Below are positions 27,611 through 38,036 of a stretch of DNA of 64,000 nucleotides, piece by piece. Positions within the stretch are counted from its first letter, which is position 1; each line of letters opens with the position of its first letter. The stretch is from Bacteroidetes bacterium HGW-Bacteroidetes-8 (GTDB taxonomy: Bacteria; Bacteroidota; Bacteroidia; Bacteroidales; UBA932). Both the position numbers and the translations under genes were made by a program. The notes beneath the pieces are model-generated. The model saw only the letters and a list, made by a program, of their open reading frames with translations. It was not told where the DNA came from and searched no databases. The stretch is taken from the NCBI GenBank assembly GCA_002840895.1, contig PHCZ01000001.1:310001-374000 (forward strand). The letters are read 5' to 3'.

Positions 27611-28483
27611 TCAGATTTCAAAATCACATTTAAAGACAAAAGAGGCATTTCCTTTCAAAATTATGTTGGTGTACCTCTCACCACCCATATACCTGAAGGT
27701 GACCTCAAGATCGCCCCCGACAGCCTTTACCTTTGTGCAGATATTTGCAGGGTATGACTCGTTATTGAATGGCCTGTTACGTAAGCTCTTGCTAAGCAGA
27801 TGGTGGTATGCAACTGCAGATGCAGTAACACCGGTTCCGCAGGCCAAAGTCTCATCTTCTACTCCTCTTTCGAATGTCCTTACAGATAGTTCAAGGTAGT
27901 CTCCCTTTTCGAATATCGAGCTCCACCCGGAGGAGTCCTTACCCCAGTTTCCCTGTACAAAGTTAACATTGGTCCCTTCCGGAAACATTGTGTGGTGTCT
28001 CCAAAGGCGCCCTTGACCAATAACATCATACTCTTTTAGGTTATCTACAAAATTAACCATATGTGGTGAACCTGTGTTTAGGATAAAGCTCTTGGGAGAG
28101 TGCTCCTTAATAGAGGTTACATCTATCATCCCAAGTTCCACAAAACAGGTGACCGGAGAGTAGCTGATAACTTTTGCAATATGTTCACCATCAATAGCCT
28201 CGAACCTATAACTCTTTAACCCCCTGTGGGCTGCAAAAGCTACAAGACAGCGACCGCCGTTGCCGCACATTGTCCCCTCATTTCCATCAGAGTTAAAGTA
28301 TGTCATTGAGAAATCATATTTCTCACTTTTGCCGAGATACATCAACCCATCTGACCCAATTCCGAATCTTCTGTCACACAGTAGCCTTATCTGTTCTGTA
28401 GTAAGCGAAACATCTCCCTTTCTGTTGTCTAAGATAACAAAATCGTTTCCGGCTCCCTGGTACTTATAGGCTTTAACTATCAT
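27611..28483 (-). CDS. dapF: Diaminopimelate epimerase
   Basis: The protein has 290 residues. It has YQGAGNDFVILD at the N-terminus, the first catalytic cysteine in TMCGNGGRC and the second in LACGTGVTASA. It interconverts LL- and meso-diaminopimelate for lysine and peptidoglycan synthesis. It overlaps the 3' end of the lpxB-ogt fusion by 11 bp and is followed by coaD. Length and motifs are normal. Confidence 0.96.
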   Translation of the reverse strand: MIVKAYKYQGAGNDFVILDNRKGDVSLTTEQIRLLCDRRFGIGSDGLMYLGKSEKYDFSMTYFNSDGNEGTMCGNGGRCLVAFAAHRGLKSYRFEAIDGEHIAKVISYSPVTCFVELGMIDVTSIKEHSPKSFILNTGSPHMVNFVDNLKEYDVIGQGRLWRHHTMFPEGTNVNFVQGNWGKDSSGWSSIFEKGDYLELSVRTFERGVEDETLACGTGVTASAVAYHHLLSKSLRNRPFNNESYPANICTKVKAVGGDLEVTFRYMGGERYTNIILKGNASFVFKCDFEI

Positions 28484-30155
28484 TACTGCTGTTTTTTATG
28501 TTTGTAAAGAGAGAGTTGTCTCCTTTTTCATATGCCTTTTCGTGGTTAAGAAGAAAGCTCTTCTTATCTACTCCTATTGCAAAACCTGTTAATTTGTTAT
28601 TGACACCAAGAACCCTGTGGCAAGGAACAACTATTAGTAGTGGGTTCATTTTACAGGCAAGTCCCACTGCTCTGCTTGCATCCGAAGAGCCTATTATTTT
28701 TGCAATTTCTCCGTAAGACTTTACCTCTCCGTATGGGATTTTCCTAAGTTCACTCCAAACTTTTTGCTGAAATTCGGTACCTTCCGGTTTGATTGGAATG
28801 TCAAAAAAATCTCTTTTGCCGGTGAAATACTCCTCAAACTGCCTTTTTGCATCCATAATTATCTGAGGTAATTCATATTGAAGTTCATTCGGTTCATCTA
28901 TCTTCTCGCTCTTTTTAGAGACTCTCTTTTTTGTATCTTCAACATAATTTACCTCCAGAAGGTAGTCATTATCTGTTGTTAATTTGAGCGTTCCAAGTGG
29001 GGTATCTATATTCAGATAAAATCTTTGTGCTTCTCTCATTTTATTATACTCTTCTATCATAGATGCTGCAACCTTAACTGAGGCACCCTCTCCTCCAAGC
29101 ATCTCTCTCACTTTGGCATATTTTTTTAATATCTTCTCACGATGCTTCTCGTTAAGAAGATATTTAATCTCATCTGCAATTTTTTCGGTTGTACAGTCGT
29201 GTTGAAGCAGCTCTTTAACCAAAGGCATATCCAGAATAAGATTCACAAGACTTGCATATTTCACCTTTACCAATCTTTTAGCTATCTGGTAAGAGATCTC
29301 GTTCCCTCCGTAACACACCACCTGCGGTGCGTCCAGCAGTGCAGCCTCCAGACTTGCAGTACCTGATGCCAGAACGGTAACCTTTGCGTGGCGTAAAATT
29401 GAGTAGGTCTCTCCAAAAAGAGGTTTGATATTGGTGTTTTTCAGATACTTTGAATAGCTGGAGATATCCATCGAAGGGGCCCCGGCAAGAAGAAAGTTGA
29501 ATTGTGGAAATAACTTCTCAAGTTTAACAAACCTGGGCATCAGATAATTTATCTCCATTGAGCGGCTTCCAGCCAATAGCCCAATTATTGGTTTATCGTC
29601 TAACCCTGCTCTTTTTGTGAACTCCTGTGTGCTCTCTTTCATACAGGGGTGTCCCGAGACAGAATCCAGAAGAGGATTCCCATTGTAAATTGCCTCAACC
29701 CCGTGTTTTTTGAAATAGTCTATCTCAAAAGGGAAGATAATAAATAGCCGGTCTACATCCCTTTTAAGATACTCTATTCTGCTCTCTTTCCAGGCCCATA
29801 CTTTTGGAGAGATGTAGTAAAAAACCTTAACTCCTTTGAGCTTTGCAAATTTTGCAATACGAAAGTTAAACCCGGGATAGTCTATTAGAATAAGAACATC
29901 GGGATTGTACTCTAAAAGATCTCTTTTGCACAAGATGAGGTTCTCTCTGATTTTTCCAATAGATTTTAAAACCTCTACAAAACCCATTACTGCAGTATCT
30001 TTATAGTGCTTTACCAGCTCACCACCCTCGTTTGCCATAAGATCGCCCCCCCACACGCGAAAACTTGCCTGTGGATCTGCAATCTTTAGCCCTTTCATCA
30101 GATTGGAACCGTGGAGATCTCCCGATGCTTCGCCTGCAATAATATAGTATTTCAT
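28473..30155 (-). CDS. lpxB: Fusion of lipid-A-disaccharide synthase and O6-methylguanine methyltransferase
   Basis: One uninterrupted frame of 560 codons. Residues 1 to about 375 are LpxB: YYIIAGEASGDLHGSNL, WGGDLMANEG, FYYISPKVWAWKESR, GLLAGSRSMEI and ASGTASLEAALLDAPQVVCY. This glycosyltransferase joins UDP-diacylglucosamine and lipid X. Residues from about 380 to 545 are a methylated-DNA-protein cysteine methyltransferase: FQQKVWSELRKIPYGEVKSYGEIA, then active site VPCHRVLG. The linker EEYNKMREAQRFYLNI joins the two without a stop. The halves belong to unrelated processes (outer-membrane lipid and DNA repair), so the fusion is unexpected. It starts 12 bp after surE. Confidence 0.93.
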   Translation of the reverse strand: MKYYIIAGEASGDLHGSNLMKGLKIADPQASFRVWGGDLMANEGGELVKHYKDTAVMGFVEVLKSIGKIRENLILCKRDLLEYNPDVLILIDYPGFNFRIAKFAKLKGVKVFYYISPKVWAWKESRIEYLKRDVDRLFIIFPFEIDYFKKHGVEAIYNGNPLLDSVSGHPCMKESTQEFTKRAGLDDKPIIGLLAGSRSMEINYLMPRFVKLEKLFPQFNFLLAGAPSMDISSYSKYLKNTNIKPLFGETYSILRHAKVTVLASGTASLEAALLDAPQVVCYGGNEISYQIAKRLVKVKYASLVNLILDMPLVKELLQHDCTTEKIADEIKYLLNEKHREKILKKYAKVREMLGGEGASVKVAASMIEEYNKMREAQRFYLNIDTPLGTLKLTTDNDYLLEVNYVEDTKKRVSKKSEKIDEPNELQYELPQIIMDAKRQFEEYFTGKRDFFDIPIKPEGTEFQQKVWSELRKIPYGEVKSYGEIAKIIGSSDASRAVGLACKMNPLLIVVPCHRVLGVNNKLTGFAIGVDKKSFLLNHEKAYEKGDNSLFTNIKNSSNDS

Positions 30156-30167
30156 AAGCTCTCCGAT

Positions 30168-30941
30168 TTAGATTTTAAATTGCCAGAGATTTTCAAGTCT
30201 CTTTAACTCATTATAGTCTGTAGTGTCAATTTTATGGGGCACTATACTTATATAGTTTTTTGAAACCAGATTATGATCTGCAAGGGTGTCATCCCCTTCC
30301 AGGCTATAAAACTCACCTGTCATCCAATAGTAGTTGAAGCCGTAGGGATCTCTCCTCTCTTCAAACTCTTTTATCCACTGCCCCTTCCCCTGATGTGAAA
30401 AGCGGATTCCCTTTATCTGCTCCAGCGGAACTGCCGGGAAGTTGACATTAAGGTATATATCTGCACCTGCGGGAGATTCCATATATTTATCAACAATCAT
30501 CTTTCCATAGTGAATGGAGGCAGAGAAATCTGCATTTGGGTCGTGAGATGTAAGCGAAAAACCAATTGAAGGAATACCGTAAACAGTCCCCTCCGCTGCC
30601 GCACCCAGCGTACCTGAGTAGAGTGAGGCTATAGATGCATTGGAGCCGTGGTTGATACCGGAAAGGAGTAAATCCGGGGCCTTTTCGTGAAATATCTGGT
30701 TCATCGCCATCTTAACACAGTCTGCAGGTGTGCCTGAGCAGGCATAAATTTTAAGACCGTCTTCCGATTTGAGTTCTGTGAGCCTGAGAGGCTTTCCTAT
30801 TGTTAATGCTGCAGACATTCCACTCTGTGCCTCAAAAGGGGCAACAACGGTAATATCTGCGTATGGTCTCATCATCTCAATCAAAGCACCTATCCCTTTG
30901 GATTTTACTCCATCGTCATTAGTTATTAGAACTCTTCTCAT
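30168..30941 (-). CDS. surE: 5'/3'-nucleotidase SurE
   Basis: The protein has 257 residues. It opens with RRVLITNDDGVKSKGI, with the metal-binding ND-D motif, then VAPFEAQSGMSAALT, LLSGINHGSNASI and SGTLGAAAEGTVYG. SurE is a cytosolic divalent-metal phosphatase acting on nucleoside monophosphates. It is the first gene of the minus-strand operon surE, lpxB-ogt, dapF, coaD, thioredoxin protein, FAD/Fe-S protein, and is divergent from gapA. Confidence 0.95.
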   Translation of the reverse strand: MRRVLITNDDGVKSKGIGALIEMMRPYADITVVAPFEAQSGMSAALTIGKPLRLTELKSEDGLKIYACSGTPADCVKMAMNQIFHEKAPDLLLSGINHGSNASIASLYSGTLGAAAEGTVYGIPSIGFSLTSHDPNADFSASIHYGKMIVDKYMESPAGADIYLNVNFPAVPLEQIKGIRFSHQGKGQWIKEFEERRDPYGFNYYWMTGEFYSLEGDDTLADHNLVSKNYISIVPHKIDTTDYNELKRLENLWQFKI

Positions 30942-31045
30942 CGGCTGATAGTTGTTGGGGTAATTTAATTCACGAAGGTAGCAAAATTTGGCCGGATTTT
31001 TGATTATAAAATGGCAAATTAATGGTGCGATTTTTTAATTTTTAT

Positions 31046-31053
31046 TAACTTTG
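31046..31053 (+). promoter_or_regulatory. -7 box for gapA
   Basis: TAACTTTG matches TAnnTTTG, 56 bp upstream of the gapA ATG. No clear -33 TTTG is visible. Confidence 0.5.
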
Positions 31054-31097
31054 CGCCTCCTTATTTAGGATAACCTTTTTGTTAGAATTCAAATTAA

Positions 31098-32114
<1,017 letters not shown>

Positions 32115-32135
32115 CTCTCAATTAATTTTTCGGGG

Positions 32136-32170
32136 GGGTGTCAAAATCTTAGATTTTTGACACCCTCTTA
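32136..32170 (+). terminator. Intrinsic terminator of gapA
   Basis: GGGTGTCAAAATCT pairs with the AGATTTTTGACACCC side, with one extra T, followed by a T-rich tail (TCTTAATTTT). The hairpin overlaps the -33 element of the next gene's promoter. Confidence 0.85.
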
Positions 32171-32188
32171 ATTTTATATATATATTTG
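32156..32188 (+). promoter_or_regulatory. Promoter of the HAMP-trkH pair
   Basis: TTTG at 32156-32159 and TATATTTG at 32181-32188 match the Bacteroidota -33/-7 consensus with a 21-bp spacer. The ATG at 32210 lies about 20 bp downstream. The -33 sits in the right arm of the gapA terminator. Confidence 0.7.
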
Positions 32189-32209
32189 CAGTCTAAAATT
32201 TATCTGGCT

Positions 32210-32980
32210 ATGGGAATCCGAAAAAAAATTTCTTTGGGATTTGTAGTTATCGGCTTCATACTATTCTTTTCAAGTGTAATAGCGGTGTTTGAGTTTAATA
32301 GAATGAAAAATTCTGTTACCGTCTTGATGAAATCCAACATTAACAGTATCAATACCTCAAGGATGCTTATGGAGCTTACAGATGAGTATAACTTCATTCT
32401 GTTAAGCAGGGTTATTGTAGATTCAACATTTGGCTCTGCAGATGTTTTATATGATGATAGGTTTGATAGTTATATATATAACATAAAGAACAATTTCTCA
32501 TCTCAGACCGAGATTGAGACCGCAGACTCCCTTGCGCTCTACTACTCCCAGTATCTCTCTGTAATCAGCAAGGCCAGAAACATAATGGCAGAAGATACAG
32601 AGACTCGAAAGGAGTGGTATAAAAACGAACTGGAACCTGTCTATAACAAATTAAGAAAATACAAAAAAGAGCTGGGAGTGCTCACGCAGAGTGCCCTTTC
32701 GGACAACACAAGTGAACTTCAGGAGGGATATTACAGAAGCATTATGCCAGGAATTATTGCTGTTAGTGCGGGTATTGTGCTCGTACTTCTGTTTAACTAT
32801 TTTATTAATATATACTTTATATCTCCGATTTTATTAGTCTCTAAAGGTATAAAGAGCTATAAGGAGTTTCGTAAAAGTTACAGTGTTCAATTTGAAAATG
32901 ATGATGAAATTCAGGAGTTGAATCTTGAGGTAAAGAGTATCATAGAGGAGAATAAAAAGCTAAAAAGCAAAGCAGAATGA
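32210..32980 (+). CDS. 4HB/HAMP-type membrane sensor fragment upstream of trkH
   Basis: The track start is a TTG inside the promoter; the ATG at 32210 gives 256 residues. A membrane helix (about 7-28) leads to a periplasmic helical domain like the four-helix-bundle sensors of chemoreceptors (EFNRMKNSVTVLMKSNI). A second membrane helix lies at about 181-203, then a short HAMP-like linker (LLVSKGIKSYKEF, DDEIQELNLEVKSIIEENKKL). It ends there, with no kinase, methyl-accepting or cyclase domain. Its stop overlaps the trkH ATG (ATGA), so the two are co-translated. It may modulate the K+ transporter (inference) or be a shortened sensor kinase. Confidence 0.75.
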   Translation: MGIRKKISLGFVVIGFILFFSSVIAVFEFNRMKNSVTVLMKSNINSINTSRMLMELTDEYNFILLSRVIVDSTFGSADVLYDDRFDSYIYNIKNNFSSQTEIETADSLALYYSQYLSVISKARNIMAEDTETRKEWYKNELEPVYNKLRKYKKELGVLTQSALSDNTSELQEGYYRSIMPGIIAVSAGIVLVLLFNYFINIYFISPILLVSKGIKSYKEFRKSYSVQFENDDEIQELNLEVKSIIEENKKLKSKAE

Positions 32981-34422
32981 ATCTGAAGGTAGTAACCAGA
33001 AATGTAGGATTTGCCCTTTTGCTGAACGCCCTGTTTATGTTTATTTCAGCGATAGTCTCGGCAATCTATGGGTTTGATGATTCGTTCTCCCCTCTACTTT
33101 TGAGTGCTATAATAACTACTGTAGCCGGTTCATTTCCATTAATTTTTGTAACAAAATTCTATGATATTTCAATCAAGGAGGGATTCACTATTGTAGTCTC
33201 TTCCTGGGTTTTATCTTGCCTTTTCGGGATGTTGCCATATGTACTCTACGGCGGAGAGTTTTCAATTGTAAATGCTTGGTTTGAAAGTGTTTCGGGTTAT
33301 ACTACCACAGGGAGTACCATATTGTCAGATGTTGAGTCTCTTCCTAAAGGTTTGCTTTTCTGGAGATCATCTACGCATTGGCTCGGAGGTATTGGTGTTG
33401 TCCTGTTTATGTTACTTGTACTGCCATCGATGAGCGCTTTCAGGATGAGGTTATCCAAAATGGAGATTTCCGATCTTTCAAAAAACAACTTCAGATTCAA
33501 GGCTCATCAGACTATAAGAGTTATTACAACAGTCTATCTCACACTTACATTTACAGAGACTCTTTTTTTGATGATTGCAGGAATGGATTTATTCGATGCT
33601 GTAAACCACTCCTTCAGTACCATTGCAACCGGAGGCTTCAGTACTAAGAACCTATCTTTAAAATTTTATGATTCAGTTGCTATAGACATTATTATAATGG
33701 TATTTATGCTATTGTCCGGTATGCATTTCGGGCTCCTTTACGGGGCAATGACAGGAAAATCATCAAACATTTTCAGGTCACCGATCATAAAATACTATCT
33801 GCTCTCTATACTTGCCGGCTCTGTATTGGTAACTCTGAATATAAAATTTGCAGGAGTATATAAAGATTGGGGAACAGCAATCAGAGAGGGCTTTTTTCAA
33901 GTTATTTCTGTAGGGACAACTACAGGATTTGCTAACGGAGACTCTTCTGTTTGGCCGGGATTATCAATTTTGCTTATTATGTTTTTTACAATCCAGTGTG
34001 CCTGCTCGGGTTCAACCTCCGGGGGAATGAAGGCAGACAGAGTGTGGATTTTCTTCTCCTCAATAAAATCTCAGATTATAAAAAATATTCATCCGAACGC
34101 AGTTGTTAATGTAAAAATTGGCAGCCAAACGCTTGATAAAGAGATAGTATACAATGTTAATCAATTTATTGTTCTTTATCTTCTTATCGTCTTTATTGTG
34201 GGTATGTTGCTTGTAGGATTTGGAACTCCTATGCTTGAATCTTTTTCGGCATCAATTGCCTGTATGGGTAATGTAGGACCGGGATTCGGATTGGTTGGTT
34301 CTCTGGGTAACTACACCTCAATTTCTGTTATTGGAAAGATAATCTTATCAATTGAGATGCTTCTTGGCCGAATGGAGATCTTCTCACTTTTAATGATTTT
34401 TGTATTATTCAGAAGGAGGTAG
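32977..34422 (+). CDS. trkH: Trk-type potassium uptake protein TrkH
   Basis: This membrane protein has 481 residues with the four pore-loop signatures of the Trk/Ktr family: SVSGYTTTGSTIL, FSTIATGGFSTKN, VISVGTTTGFANGD and ACMGNVGPGFG. The selectivity glycines are present in all four. TrkH forms the K+ channel subunit and usually works with the cytosolic gating protein TrkA; no trkA is in the window. It overlaps the preceding HAMP-type gene by 4 bp. Confidence 0.93.
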   Translation: MNLKVVTRNVGFALLLNALFMFISAIVSAIYGFDDSFSPLLLSAIITTVAGSFPLIFVTKFYDISIKEGFTIVVSSWVLSCLFGMLPYVLYGGEFSIVNAWFESVSGYTTTGSTILSDVESLPKGLLFWRSSTHWLGGIGVVLFMLLVLPSMSAFRMRLSKMEISDLSKNNFRFKAHQTIRVITTVYLTLTFTETLFLMIAGMDLFDAVNHSFSTIATGGFSTKNLSLKFYDSVAIDIIIMVFMLLSGMHFGLLYGAMTGKSSNIFRSPIIKYYLLSILAGSVLVTLNIKFAGVYKDWGTAIREGFFQVISVGTTTGFANGDSSVWPGLSILLIMFFTIQCACSGSTSGGMKADRVWIFFSSIKSQIIKNIHPNAVVNVKIGSQTLDKEIVYNVNQFIVLYLLIVFIVGMLLVGFGTPMLESFSASIACMGNVGPGFGLVGSLGNYTSISVIGKIILSIEMLLGRMEIFSLLMIFVLFRRR

Positions 34423-34431
34423 AGCTCTATT

Positions 34432-35853
34432 ATGACAATTCATTCCTATCTGTTTGATAATTTGGTTAAAGGTCTTGGTTTCGACCCGACATCTTGTCAA
34501 TTGTCTCTATTTGATTCTTTATCGTCATTTATTTCGGATAGTGATTTTGAAAACAGAATTATGCTTGTAAATGGCTATGCAGGCACCGGAAAAACATCTG
34601 CAATTTCATCGCTTGTACAGTTACTTAAGCAATTCGACAAGAATTTTATTCTGATGGCTCCTACAGGAAGGGCTGCAAAAGTGCTTTCCGGTTATTCAGG
34701 TTGTAGGACATATACTATTCATAAGCAAATCTACAGACAAAAATCTCTCAAAGATGGAATTGGCCATTTTACTCTGGATATAAATAAAAATAAAGATACT
34801 TTATTCATTGTAGATGAGGCATCTCTTATATCATCAGGTATAAATGATTCAGCTCTTTTCGGTAGCGGAAATCTGCTTGACGATCTCGTAAGTTATGTGA
34901 GGATGAACAGTGGTAACAGACTTATTTTAGTTGGAGACTCTGCTCAGCTACCACCAGTAGGCGAAGAGATTTCAAATGCTTTGAATGTGGACTTTCTGAA
35001 AAAATATGGTGAAATCAACTATGTAGTTCTAAAAAGCGTTGTTAGACAAGCAGGTGATTCCGGCATTCTCCACAATGCCACTCTTATAAGAAATATTATT
35101 GAAAGTCAGTCCGAGGCAAAGTTTCCAAAGCTGGAGTTAAAAAAGTTCACAGATATAGAAAGGATTACCGGAGGGGATTTGATTGAAAAACTACAAACTT
35201 CTTATGATAAATCTTCCTCCGATGAGACACTGGTTTTGTGCCGTTCCAATAAAAAAGCAAACAGATACAACCAGGGAATAAGGTCTAAGATTATGTACCG
35301 TGATGAGAGAATAACTCGCGGAGATAAGCTTATGATTGTAAAGAATTGCTATCAATTTCTTGAAAATATAGATGAGATTGATTTTATTGCAAACGGAGAT
35401 GTTGCAGAGTTGGTGAAAATTTCCGGTTACGAAGAGCGCTACGGATTAAACTTTGCCAGAGCTACCCTTAGATTTCCCGATTATAATAATGTGGAGATTG
35501 AAGCAAGGGTTATTCTTGACACTCTTGAAAGTGAAAGTGCAAGTCTAAACTCAGAACAACAGAGAGCTCTTTTTAACTCTGTAATGGAGGATTATTCTCA
35601 CATAAAGCTCAAAAGAAAGCGCATAGCTGCAGTGAGAGAGGATATCTATTACAATGCTTTACAGATAAAACACGCAAACGCAATCACCTGCCACAAATCG
35701 CAGGGAGGGCAGTGGAAAAATGTTTTTATAGATAACCCTTTCTGGAAAGACGAAATCTCAAAAGACGATCTTAAATGGTTATATACTGCTATAACTCGTG
35801 CAACAGATAAAGTTTATTTTGTTAATTTTGACGACAGATTTTTTGTCAAATAG
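34432..35853 (+). CDS. RecD/Pif1-like SF1 helicase
   Basis: The protein has 473 residues. Walker A NGYAGTGKTSAI lies near residue 47, then LMAPTGRAAKVLSGYSG (motif Ia), LFIVDEASLI (motif II), LILVGDSAQLPPVG (motif III) and a C-terminal UvrD_C_2-like part with ANAITCHKSQGGQW and LYTAITRATDKVYFV (motifs V-VI). This is the RecD2/Dda-like 5'-3' helicase core without the N-terminal RecD2 extension. It probably unwinds DNA in repair. It follows trkH by 9 bp and precedes DPP IV by 16 bp. Confidence 0.88.
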   Translation: MTIHSYLFDNLVKGLGFDPTSCQLSLFDSLSSFISDSDFENRIMLVNGYAGTGKTSAISSLVQLLKQFDKNFILMAPTGRAAKVLSGYSGCRTYTIHKQIYRQKSLKDGIGHFTLDINKNKDTLFIVDEASLISSGINDSALFGSGNLLDDLVSYVRMNSGNRLILVGDSAQLPPVGEEISNALNVDFLKKYGEINYVVLKSVVRQAGDSGILHNATLIRNIIESQSEAKFPKLELKKFTDIERITGGDLIEKLQTSYDKSSSDETLVLCRSNKKANRYNQGIRSKIMYRDERITRGDKLMIVKNCYQFLENIDEIDFIANGDVAELVKISGYEERYGLNFARATLRFPDYNNVEIEARVILDTLESESASLNSEQQRALFNSVMEDYSHIKLKRKRIAAVREDIYYNALQIKHANAITCHKSQGGQWKNVFIDNPFWKDEISKDDLKWLYTAITRATDKVYFVNFDDRFFVK

Positions 35854-35869
35854 TTAACAAATAATAGAT

Positions 35870-37984
35870 ATGTATTTCAAATCTCTTGCTAAAAAAACTC
35901 TTACACCTTTTTTGTGCCTGTTTTTTCTCTCTCAGCCTTCGTTTGCACAAATGGCTGTACAGTCAATCCCTTCGCCAATCACCTGGAAAGACAATGATAA
36001 CATAATCCTTTTGCATACAAAAGGGATGAAGCGTATATACTACGAGTACAATATCAAGAAAGGAACTATGGTTGAAATAGATTCTCCCATACCTCCAAAA
36101 GCAGTTCCAACTGTAGTTTTAAAGAGCGGAGATATCTTTTACAAAGAGTTGACAGGGCTTGAAAAACAGGTAACGTTTACAAAAGATACCGAGCAAAACC
36201 CAACTCTATCTCCGGATTTTAATCACGTTGCATTTACTAGAAACAATGATCTATACTCAATTGAGATAGCGACCGGCAAAGAGAACAGATACACTAATGA
36301 CGGCTCTGAGTTGATTCTCAATGGCTGGGCATCGTGGGTCTATTTTGAAGAGATATTCGGAAGGGGAGGGCAGTACAGAGCCTTCTGGTGGTCGCCCGAC
36401 AGCAGAAGACTTGCTTTTTATCGTTTTGACGATACAAACGTGCCAATGTTTCCTATCTATGACGCTGCAGGAAAACACGGGACAGTAGTGAGAACAAGAT
36501 ACCCCAAAGCTGGTGACCCCAATCCGGAGGCAAAACTGGGGTTTGTTGCAGTTGAAGGAGGAGATATTGTCTGGGCAAATTTTGATCCCAAGGACGATCA
36601 GTACTTTGGAACTCCATACTGGAGCAATAATAGTGCAACCGTTATGGTTCAGTGGATGGATAGAGACCAGAGCAACCTTGTACTGTACGGTGTAAGCTCT
36701 TTTGACGGAACAAAGAGAGAGATCTACAAAGAGTATCAGAAAACCTGGATTAACTGGATTTCAGATATGAAGTTTGGTAAGCTGGGATTCTATTTTGTAA
36801 GAGATTTTGAGCTTTGGGAGCATATCTACTATCAATCATACGACGGTTCGGTTTTAGAGAGACTTACTGATGGAATGAACTGGGGAATAAAAATTATCAA
36901 TATTGACGAAGAGAGCTCAACAATCAACTTTACTGCCAGAAGGGATGCATCTGTCCGTAACGATATTTACAGAATTACTCGTGACAAAGAGGGGAGAAGA
37001 GTTACAAAACTATCTTCGGGCGAATTTAACTTTGCCTCTCCATTAATCTCTCCCGACGGGAAATATGTTGTCGCAATGTGCTCAAATATCTCAACTCCCT
37101 CACGCCTGGTGTTGCTCTCTACTGCAAAAAGAGGTGTTGTAAAGGAGGGTGAAATTAGAGTTATTGCAGATAGTAAATCTGAAGATTTTGATAAACAGGG
37201 GCTCCCTGTTACTGAGATGATGTATATCACAACACCGGAGGGATTCAAGTTACCGGGCTCAATTACATATCCACAAAATTTTGACAAAACCAAAAAGTAC
37301 CCGGTTATAGTAAATATCTACGGAGGCCCCAACTCTACCAATGTTATGGATAGCTGGCGAAATCCTTCCAAAAATACAATTATGTGGGCACAGGAGGGAG
37401 TAATTCAGGTTTCCCTGGACAACCGGGCATCCGGGCACTGTGGCAAGGAGGGTATCAACTACATCCATAAAAATTTAGGTCACTACGAGCTTAAAGACTA
37501 TATCTACTGGGCAAAGTACCTCTCCACACTTCCATTTGTCAATTCAGAAAAGATAGGCATAACGGGATTCAGTTATGGAGGAACAATGACCGCCCTGGCT
37601 CTTACAGAGGGTGCAGATTATTTTAAGTACGGTATTGCAGGCGCAGGAGTATACCATTGGCACCTTTATGACAGCCACTACACAGAGAGATATATGGACC
37701 ACCCGGATGATAACCAGGAGGGTTATAGCTCCAGTGCTGCAATTTTAAAGGCAGATAAATACAGAAGCGACAAAGGCTCTCTGCTCTATATTACACACGG
37801 AACCGGCGACGATAATGTCCATTTCCAGAACACAATCCAGCTTGTAGACGCTTTGCAAAAAGCGGGAAAGCAATTTGAACTGATGATATATCCCGGCGGG
37901 ATGCACGGCTACAGAGGGTATCAGGGCGCTCACTCAGATGAGGCGATTAACGCCTTCTGGCGAAAAACACTTTTAGGAAAATAG
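35870..37984 (+). CDS. Exported dipeptidyl peptidase IV (S9 family)
   Basis: The protein has 704 residues with a signal peptide (LTPFLCLFFLSQPSFA). The N-terminal beta-propeller carries the DPP IV glutamate loop NGWASWVYFEEIFGRG, which binds the substrate amino terminus. The C-terminal hydrolase has GITGFSYGGTMTALAL (Ser nucleophile), GTGDDNVHFQN (Asp) and GGMHGYRG (His). It removes X-Pro dipeptides in the periplasm and so supports peptide use. Length and catalytic residues are normal. Confidence 0.93.
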   Translation: MYFKSLAKKTLTPFLCLFFLSQPSFAQMAVQSIPSPITWKDNDNIILLHTKGMKRIYYEYNIKKGTMVEIDSPIPPKAVPTVVLKSGDIFYKELTGLEKQVTFTKDTEQNPTLSPDFNHVAFTRNNDLYSIEIATGKENRYTNDGSELILNGWASWVYFEEIFGRGGQYRAFWWSPDSRRLAFYRFDDTNVPMFPIYDAAGKHGTVVRTRYPKAGDPNPEAKLGFVAVEGGDIVWANFDPKDDQYFGTPYWSNNSATVMVQWMDRDQSNLVLYGVSSFDGTKREIYKEYQKTWINWISDMKFGKLGFYFVRDFELWEHIYYQSYDGSVLERLTDGMNWGIKIINIDEESSTINFTARRDASVRNDIYRITRDKEGRRVTKLSSGEFNFASPLISPDGKYVVAMCSNISTPSRLVLLSTAKRGVVKEGEIRVIADSKSEDFDKQGLPVTEMMYITTPEGFKLPGSITYPQNFDKTKKYPVIVNIYGGPNSTNVMDSWRNPSKNTIMWAQEGVIQVSLDNRASGHCGKEGINYIHKNLGHYELKDYIYWAKYLSTLPFVNSEKIGITGFSYGGTMTALALTEGADYFKYGIAGAGVYHWHLYDSHYTERYMDHPDDNQEGYSSSAAILKADKYRSDKGSLLYITHGTGDDNVHFQNTIQLVDALQKAGKQFELMIYPGGMHGYRGYQGAHSDEAINAFWRKTLLGK

Positions 37985-38005
37985 CTCTGGCAAAGCGTTA
38001 AACAT

Positions 38006-38036
38006 AGAGGCTGCCTACATTTAGACAGCCTCTTTA
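38006..38036. terminator. Intrinsic terminator between convergent genes
   Basis: AGAGGCTG (38006-38013) pairs with CAGCCTCT (38026-38033), followed on the plus strand by TTTACTT. It can serve the plus-strand DPP IV gene and also ends the minus-strand TlpA-like gene. Confidence 0.7.
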
